64,000 nt of DNA from Aralia elata (taxonomy: Eukaryota > Streptophyta > Magnoliopsida > Apiales > Araliaceae): the NCBI GenBank assembly GCA_034770075.1, contig CM068388.1, forward strand, positions 63,131,969-63,195,968. Reading direction: 5' to 3'. The notes below the pieces were generated by a model, which saw only the letters and a program-made list of their open reading frames with translations, was not told the origin of the DNA and did not search any database. This document shows positions 56,276 through 64,000 of this stretch, piece after piece (position 1 is the stretch's first letter; each line of letters starts with the position of its first letter). The position numbers and the translations under genes were made by a program.

Positions 56276-56586
56276 TATGTAACTCCAACTTTTAGCTTGA
56301 AAGGTGTAACATGATACATGTAGACGTGTATATACCACGTGGATCAAAGCTTTATCTTCTCTATGGTGGTTCCCTTTAAATACTATTTCCCTTGAATTTC
56401 ATTCAATGCATCAAATATTAATATTTTAATTTATGTTATTAAATGTTATCATTATGCCAAGGTTGAGAGTAATTAGACATAAAATGTCTAATTACTTTTT
56501 AAAGATAAATATGTTTTTATAACCTTTTTTCATAACTGCTCTCTCTATTATAAATTATCTATTATCATATTTGGATCATTATTAAG

Positions 56587-57792
56587 CAAGGTTTTCAAAC
56601 CCGGACCGGACCGGTGGTCGGACCGGTAAAAACCGGAACCGGTCTGCTCTCCGGTCCGGTTTAGACCAATGACCCATTTCTGACTAAAAACCGTTTAAAA
56701 CCGGAAAACCGGCGGTTGAACCGCCTGACCTAGCGAACCGGTGACTGGTTCGCGGGTTGGGACGGTTCTCTACTTACTTAAATAAAAAAAAAATAGGACT
56801 TCATTCGTTCATCGCTTCAGATCAGCCTTTCAGCTTCAGCTCAACACTTCTGCTCTCTTCATCGACCATCGCCATCATCACCAAATACTAATCGCCATCA
56901 TCTCTCTCCTGTCTCTCACGCTGTCACACAACCCAGTTGCTCGCGACCTTAGCGGCCAGCCTGCCCTAACCCTGCTGCCCCCCTACTTAATCGCTCGACT
57001 CGCGCCCCTGCTTCTACTTCTTCTCTGTTTCGCCCAAATTAATCCTTAATGTATGACTTATTCTAATAAATAACACAAAACTACTCACTTTCCAAACCCA
57101 TTATACATACCCAATAAGCCTTAACAATATTTACAAATAATAATCACAGAAGAATGACAAAATAATATCCAGATCTGAGCCAAAACAGAAAAATCAAAAA
57201 GAAAAGAAGAAGAAATAAAAAGAAATTTTAGATCGGATCAACCAATTCTCTATGTATTGCCGATTTGGGGAGTATGATATGTGGCTCTGTACTGTGTATT
57301 GCCGATTTGGGGAGCAAAAGAAGTATTTTGTGTAATTTGATTTGGGGAATAAGATATGTAGTTGTGTATTATGCATATTCTCTTTTGACTATAGTATAAT
57401 AAAAGAAGGGGACTCATCACACATCAACCGTTTGTTGGATGCTTTGACCAGAATATGCCAAAAGCATATTCTCTTTTATGTTCATTTGTATTTAATTATA
57501 ATTTAATATTTTTTTATATATATTTAGTATTTATTTGAATTATATAAAATAAACATTGAACAAATAGGTTTAGTTTTTTTTTGTGTGTAGATAAATTGAT
57601 TAATTTTATATATTTACTAAATATTATATATAATATATAATAATAATTATTATTATTATATTTAATTATTTATTATTTTTATATATTAATGACGTCACTG
57701 GGTCAATAACGGTCCGACCACTGGTTGGACCAGTGACCCATCCACCCGGAACCTTTTCCGGTTCGATGACCGGTCCGGGTTTGAGAACCTTG
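56587..57792. mobile_element. Non-autonomous hAT element, 1206 bp
   Basis: Ends CAAGGTTTTCAAACCCGGAC and GTCCGGGTTTGAGAACCTTG are inverted, and the element is flanked by the 8-bp target duplication TTATTAAG (56579-56586 and 57793-57800). The empty site is seen in blocks B1 (about 14005) and B4 (about 28790). The ends and 8-bp duplication fit the hAT superfamily. Subterminal CCGGTCCGG-type repeats are dense at both ends. No transposase. A CT-rich, relatively GC-rich stretch at 56800-57030 could be leftover 5' UTR or captured host sequence. Confidence 0.9.
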
Positions 57793-58616
57793 TTATTAAG
57801 TATTAACAAAGTTGTCATGATAAAATCTGGTGAAATAATAGATTTGGTTCAAGAAAAGTATCAACAAAGTTGTCCTGATAAAATCTGGTGTATTAATAGA
57901 ATTGGTCCAAGAAAAGTATAAAGCAGCGAAGGCAAATTTGAAGGCTCGGTGACGTTTGAAAAATATAGTTACCTTAATAATTCGGAGCTTAAGGCCTTAT
58001 GGAACTAAATTGACTTTTGAAGTATAGTAACAAGACCAATGTATTTTATAGAAAAACGTATGCAAAATGTTTTAAAGTTCTAATGAGCCTGTGGTTATTT
58101 TTTGTAATAGTAGTTTTCAATAAATAAATATCCTAGAGGATCAGAAAGTAAAATTTTTTTCTCTACCTCTCAATTCTCTCATAAAATTTAAATATTTTAC
58201 TTTTTTTCTCTCACCGAACTCATAAACAAAGTGTAAAATAAAATAATTTTAAAAATAAAAATGTGTCCAAGAAGAATATTGGGTGTGCCCACCAAATAAT
58301 GCATATATGGACATGTGTATTAACTACACATTGTTGACAATTTTCTCATTTTCTGCATATGCTTTCGAGACTTCTTGAGTGTGTCCACAAATATTGCATC
58401 GATCTATCCAAAACTAGAAATACATATTTAAAACATTATTTCTAAAGAAGATTTTTATTCAAAGATTATATTCCTAACAATTACAGAAAGAGTGACTTGA
58501 CAGTATTAAATTTAAGTAGTGATTTCTTAAAATTTTATGCTAGTTTATAATTTAATAGTAGAGATATCTCTATTTTTTTAAAACATTATGTATATCTAAA
58601 TTTAGAACAATGAGAA

Positions 58617-58617
<1 letters not shown>

Positions 58618-58652
<35 letters not shown>
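58618..58652. repeat. (TA)n microsatellite
   Basis: Counterpart of 29618-29654. Confidence 0.93.
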
Positions 58653-58655
<3 letters not shown>

Positions 58656-59177
58656 GCTCTGTGTGTGACAATACCCCCTCGGTCTAGCATAGAACGATTA
58701 AAGTACAATTTATAAATATATTAACAAAATTAAATGACTTTAATTTTACTTATAATAAACCCCACTTAAGTATGTATACTAATGAATTTTTTGTTTATTA
58801 AATTAGTGGACTCCATTTTAAGTACACTCAATCTTGAGATTAAAATAGTTTTATTTTTTATGCATTGTCATTTTTTTGCAGGACAAATTTTTTATGCAAC
58901 ATCTTTTGATGGACAAAAGAAGAAATATATAGTAGATCGAATAAGATTTTTTTTAAAAAAAATTTTTGGGGTTGGCAAAACTAAATTCCATTAATAAACT
59001 AAACTTTGCAAGATATTTTTTTGATCCAAAAGGATTGGTTCAAATCCTCTTATTTTATGCAAACAAGTTATAACTAAATACATAAACATGATCCACACAA
59101 ATTCATTTATAAGTATTAGGACCACTGTAATAGTCCCCACCAAAGAGACTTTATTTTATCTTTTTCACAAGTATTAG

Positions 59178-60925
59178 TGTAATACCCAAGTCCTTGTCCC
59201 ACATCGCCCACTTACTAAATATCCTCCCCTTTCCTTACCTATATATATATATATAACTAATATTTTATTTATTTATTAAATAATAAGAATTTTCTTATTT
59301 TAATAAAAGATTTTTTGTAAGAGGGACTTTTTAGTATCTCCTTAGTTAAAAATTTTCAGTATCGAGGGCGTAGGCAGACTGCGAACCTCATAATTTCGGG
59401 TACGTTTTTTTCTTTTGTATTTATTCAATTTAATTTTCTGTATTATTAGTTTATAACTTTAATTAGTATATTATAGTTAGTTTGTTAGTTAATATTTTGG
59501 TATTATTTTGGCTAGATATTATGTATCTCTTTAATTTATTAATTTAATTTGGAGGGTTCAATATATGCATAAATATTATTAAATACTAATATTGTAGTAT
59601 TTAATAAAATGTATTATTTTGGTGAATAGATTATATTGAGCGAGTCTAACCAATTGCATCTGTAATTGTGGGTATTGCATTAGGTACTCCAAGTACGGAT
59701 TCCGTACTCCTTCAGCGATAGTCTTCTGAAATTTAATTAATTCGTTTTGTTCCGCGTTTTGAATTCCGTTATTATTTCACATAATTGTTGCTTGTGAAAT
59801 TCATATAATTCTTTCATTTTTGAGTTGATACATATGACTCGTATTTGTACTCTTTGAGTTAGATTATCATGTCTACTATTTATTTTGATATCTGTAGAGC
59901 GGTACATGTTTTTACCTTCTTTTGAGACATTATGATTATGATTTGATTTGGTTCACATGTACGTATAGAACCCTTTTTGTTGGTATTATGTCGCTTATAT
60001 TGTGACATGATATTTTTATTAGATGATATCGTAAGGTGTACCTTGAGCTAACCACCTGTGGGGGTACCACATGCATGTCGTCTTGGCACAAGAGACATGA
60101 CACTTCCGTGGCAGTGTGATTAGTCCACGGCGTCTCTGTTTTGTGCTCCGATGGGAGTTGGCCATTTGGTGATTTGTTGTGAGAGGCGCATGGGTCGACC
60201 CTAGTTTTCTGTTCTGTTCTGCGGATTGCTGATGTTGTGCCAAACACACTTTCTGATTTTGCATGCATTTGGATCTGCAGTCCAATGTGTGATTTATCTA
60301 TGTGGCATTATTTGACTTGTCTATGTGGCAAGCTATATTTCTGAGCTCGGTATGAAATAACCTCAGCCATTTGATTCAACCTATTATGTTATTCAGTTCA
60401 GTTCAGTTCAGTTATGTTATTGTGATATTTGTTATTCAGTTCAGTTCAGTTCAGCTATGTTATTCAGTTCAGTTCAGTTCAGCTATGTTATTGTGATATT
60501 TGTTATTCAGTTCAGTTCAGCTATGTTATTCAGTTCAGTTCAGTTCAGCTATGTTATTCAGTTCAGTTCAGTTCAGTTATGTTATTGTGATATTTGTTAT
60601 TCAGTTCAGTTCAATTCAGTTATGTTATTGAGTTCAGCTCAGTTCAGCTATTTAAGTTTAGTTCAGTTCAGTTCGACTATGTTATTAAGTTCAGTTCAGC
60701 TATGTTATTGAGTTTAGTTCAGCTTGATTTTGTTATTCATTTCGGTTCTCATTTCTGTACTTTATATTCGTACTGGGCAATTGACTCATGCTGTGTTTTT
60801 CTTCCGGCAGGTATTCAAGGGGTTCAAGGGCAAGTGTGAAAGAGATATTCCTTTTAGTTTGACATTCTGCTTAGAGTTTGTTCGTGCGTGACCTCCCTTT
60901 CCTATTTCGGGAATGGGGTGTTACA
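59178..60925. mobile_element. Solo LTR, 1748 bp, with ATTAG target duplication
   Basis: It starts TGTAATACCCAAGTCCTTGT, ends GAATGGGGTGTTACA and is flanked by ATTAG (59173-59177 and 60926-60930). The ends are inverted over about 10 bp (TGTAATACCC / GGGTGTTACA), common in plant gypsy LTRs. The interior holds a CAGTT-based minisatellite. The copy 1 site is empty. Confidence 0.88.
60386..60725. repeat. CAGTT minisatellite inside the solo LTR
   Basis: Arrays of TTCAGTTCAGTTCAG alternate with CTATGTTATT and GTGATATTTGTTATT spacers, giving a higher-order repeat. Open frames across it (FSSVQFSYVI...) are artefacts. Confidence 0.9.
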
Positions 60926-62457
60926 ATTAGGACCACTGTAATAATCCCCACCAAAGAGACTTTATTTTATCTTTTTCACAGCCCCTTTCCATTTATAAGT
61001 GTTAGGACCAGTGCTCTGTATCCGTTGTTATTTTGGTACAAGGGTATGGGTGCTCTATATTTTATTTTAGCATAAGAATTTAGTAAAATTGAAAAATATG
61101 CATGCTGAATTCTTTAAAATATTGGGTAAACTAGATACTTTATCTGTCCGTGTAACATTTTCCTTTAGTTCTAATAAAAAAAATATATTTTTATTTTAAG
61201 ATTATATGGTGACATATTATTCTTAATTTGTATTAATTCTTAGCATTGTACATCTAATACTAAATTCTTGGGATAAATTAAGGGTACATTTATAAACAAA
61301 TTATTTTTAAAAGTTCAGAAAAATACATCTCTACTTATAGATTAGTGAGAGTATCAGAAGAAAAACACATAGTATCATCTCTCGTGTACTTGTGACACAC
61401 AAAAACGCACACATAAATACATGCATTTGTATGGACAATAATTCTTACCAAACAGGGAAAAAAATTAATGCTACATAATTGATAATAATATTACTACATA
61501 TTCTTGCCCTCTAAAGTGACCAGTTAACAAAAACAATTGTACACTACTTCAAAATAAGGAAGTTCTTAGTTCAATATCACAATCAAATTTCATCTGGAAA
61601 GTTTTTTACAGCCGCACAACAGTGATGAAGCCTTGTAATCATGTCATAAATCTCATCTAAACTCGGCTGCTGGCCACTCGAAAGATCTGTGCGCATAAAA
61701 CCCAGCTCTGTTCCCTCTCTAGTATGCTCCAACACATGTCCTGTTCAATGTGAGAATAAGTACAGGTCAAAAACTTCAACAATGGAGGTGTATAATTGCT
61801 TTAGTGTGTAAAAATAGATAATGTGTAAAGTACTTGAAACCTGAATTATGACTGTGTATTTATATATTGACCACACCTCCCCTACATGTCCATCCCCCAA
61901 TTAGACTAGGAGTCCTGTGTAAAGATAATTATAAACCCCTTGACTGAATAAAATTTGACTCCCTTAGAAATAGGAAGCTAAACATGATATGGAATTCATA
62001 AGTTAATTTGGACTGTAGACCCTCTAAAATGTCAAACTCCTTACTGTCAATGTAAATATCCAACCACGTGGTATGGATCCCCCCAACCTATCAGACCGAT
62101 CAAATTACACTTCAACATTGCCTCTCATTCTCTTATTATAAGAAACTTAAAATAAGAGAGTATCAATTATCGTCAAACCGAAGCCGCCAAAGCTCGTCAC
62201 ACCAAAACACCAAAGAGCTCGTCACATCGCACACCAAACACTTGTTACATAGAACACCAAATGCTAGACGGAAACTTCTGGCTCTAGCATTGCCCCTACT
62301 CCTTTATTCCACTCGAAGCAAAGAAGTTTTATTGATGACGACTTCAGGTTGTCTACCCTATTCGGGGACCGAAAGCTTACACTATTTTTTGTAAGGAATT
62401 TTAATCATGGAGGATATATCGAGGTGGCTTCCCTAAAGGGAAATTTGCATCATTTTA

Positions 62458-62838
62458 TCTCGGAGGATGTCTATCTTGAAGGACGTTAGTCACAGAGGAC
62501 ATTAGTCCCGGAGGACATTTAGTCCGGAAGACGTTAGTCTCGAAAGACGTTAGTCTTAGAAGACATTCGTTCCAGAATTTAGTCCGGAAGACGTTAGTCC
62601 CGAAGGACATTAGTCTTAGAGGAAGTTAGTCCCGGAAGACATTTATTCTAGAAGACGTTAGTCTTAGAGGACGTTAGTCTCGGAGAACGTTTAGTCCAAA
62701 AAACGTTAGTCCCGAAGGACATTAGTCTTGACGGACATTAGTCCTGGAGGACGTTTAGTCCTGAATAAGTTAGTCGTGAAGGACGTTAGTCTCAGAGGAC
62801 GTTAGTCCCGAAGGACATTTAGTCTAGAAGACGTTAGT
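62458..62838. repeat. Minisatellite of about 18 bp, second copy
   Basis: The same unit and same position as 33541-33939, ending at the same LTR junction (GAAGACGTTAGT then TGTGACGC). Confidence 0.88.
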
Positions 62839-64000
62839 TGTGACGCCTCCAAATCTGGGTACCTTTAAACCTCGACTATGGTGCATCACGGTACTACCTA
62901 TTAAACATAATGTCAAAGACAGAAATATAATAACTACATTATTACAAAACATCTTACTTAACTTCCCCAGGTTCTAAGACCTTACATGTTTGGAACCTCA
63001 TAATATAATAATTATTATATCATTCTCCTTAATAAATAATTTGTAGCGTAGCTTATTACAAACTCATTACATGTAGTCCGCTATTCGATAAGTTTTCCTT
63101 TTCCTTTATGCTTCTTTCCTGAACTTTTCGCCCGCTCGGGCTTAGCTGAAAACATTTATCATAAAGAAAGAATGAGCTAGAAAGCTTAGGAAATATAAAC
63201 AGTTGCAATAACAACCAAAAATCAAGAATCATGTTTTTATTTCAACAACTGAACAATAGTTATGGTATATATTTGAATAAACAGGAATAATAATAATAAA
63301 TTCCTTTAATTTAACAATTTTCTTAAAATAATATACTGAGCGATCATACGACCTTGAACTTTTCTTTTCATAAGAGATTTAACAGATATAATACTATAAA
63401 CCGATATTTTTCTAAGTATGTTAGGGGATCAGCCTATTGTACTCATGTTGTGCCCAACTTATTTCTTTTAAACGACTATATGCGTTTGTTTTACACCGTA
63501 AAGGCCAGTCGAAATTCCGACCAAAAATACCCCTAATAATAAGGTTGTTCATCTCAGACTTAAGTCAGAGTCAGCACCAGTTTAATTTGGTTTGGAAAAT
63601 ATTTAAGAATTTATCAGATTCAAATCGTGTCTTAATTTGTGTTAAGCTGAAACAAAAGGCTTTGACATATTTTAAATAGTTCATGAAATATCAAACACTA
63701 ATTCTTTAATAATATGCGAAAGCATAGCTGAAGAACTTAAATAATTACAGATTAATTTCACAAGTTTTAGAGTTCATACCCTAAATAAATATTGCGAAAA
63801 TTTTGAATAAAATAGAAAACTGGTACAATAAAATAATTTGTGGCAGTTAAACATGTACAAAAAATTTAAGAATACTTGTCTGATGCGTTCTTTAAATAAT
63901 ACTTTTAAATTATCCTTCAAATGTCTTACACATTAAATTTATTAATATACCAATTAGTCACAAAAAGACTTTAGATATTAGTTTTCTTATATCAATTATC
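62839..64000 (-). mobile_element. Third copy of the gypsy LTR, running off the window
   Basis: It begins TGTGACGCCTCCAAATCTGG at the same place in the minisatellite as the LTR at 33940, and matches it to the window end. Being at the identical site, it is the duplicated counterpart of the left LTR rather than a new insertion. Whether a full element or a solo LTR follows lies outside the window. Confidence 0.88.

Larger units (their letters stand above)
53856..58146. repeat. Duplicated block B, copy 5
   Basis: It has the same order as the other B copies but lacks the first hairpin MITE and the 500-bp repeat. It has gained two hairpin elements (54515-55075), a GTTTTTGTACCACTGC-containing stretch (about 55175-55230) and a hAT element (56587-57792). 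Confidence 0.88.
58147..62838. repeat. Duplicated block C/D, copy 2
   Basis: Counterpart of 29139-33939. It carries its own solo LTR (59178-60925), inserted in a local 60-bp tandem duplication (GGACCACTGTAATAGTCCCC...), and lacks the 1.88-kb LTR of copy 1. It includes the frameshifted copy of the coding-like fragment (about 61552-61761) and the minisatellite. Confidence 0.9.

Noticed and set aside
58782..58994. Possible gene exon after an acceptor-like site (GQIFYATSFDGQKKKYIVD)
   Set aside because: The block C1 copy has a different frame downstream within poly-T/A runs, no further exons are found, and the composition is AT-driven. I could not support it as a gene.
60457..60839. ORFs of SVQFSY-type repeats
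   Set aside because: Translation of the CAGTT minisatellite inside a solo LTR.

Overview
This is eukaryotic plant nuclear DNA, most likely from a dicot. It is very AT-rich and packed with plant-type transposable elements: CACTA, hAT, Mutator-like and Stowaway-like DNA elements, Ty3/gypsy LTR elements, solo LTRs and miniature TRIM retroelements. It has plant-type introns and only one gene that looks intact. I see no tRNA, rRNA, CRISPR array or bacterial operon. Species cannot be fixed from the sequence alone.

Layout. Positions 1-780 are AT-rich with a 39-bp minisatellite. Positions 781-2681 hold a FAR1-related (FRS/MULE transposase-derived) pseudogene broken by at least five in-frame stops. 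Positions 2990-4040 are small repeats. The only apparently functional gene is on the minus strand at 4984-7249. It encodes a type 2 ribosome-inactivating protein (RIP) with an rRNA N-glycosidase A chain, a linker and a two-domain ricin-type lectin B chain. Its coding region is split by a 502-nt intron, and a second intron probably ends directly at the start codon. A TATA-like pair lies at 7425-7466.

From about 8.17 kb onward the window is a mosaic of duplicated blocks. Block A (8172-10830, 14343-18930, 24826-25628, 52986-53830) and block B (10905-14341, 18985-19318, 21986-24825, 26236-29138, 53856-58146) alternate. Each longer B copy carries a TRIM retroelement. Blocks C/D (29139-33939 and 58147-62838) end in an 18-bp-type minisatellite, into which a gypsy LTR was inserted before the block was duplicated. 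Later insertions differ between copies and give a relative timeline: a 1.88-kb solo LTR at 30722-32603, a 1.21-kb hAT element at 56587-57792, a 1.75-kb solo LTR at 59178-60925, a 1.79-kb Mutator-like element at 20173-21959, and six long-hairpin MITEs.

Positions 33940-47357 are a degenerate Ty3/gypsy element on the minus strand, probably Tekay/Del-like, with LTRs of about 3.25 kb, an initiator-Met PBS, a PPT, gag-pol remnants and an extra ORF upstream of gag. A 1745-bp solo LTR with a 5-bp target duplication sits inside its pol gene. Its right LTR is cut by a CACTA element (47358 to about 49050). That is followed by the remains of a second gypsy-like element (about 49050-52986) with a 514-codon open frame whose reverse-transcriptase active site is lost. 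Apart from the RIP gene, I see no host gene that looks functional.
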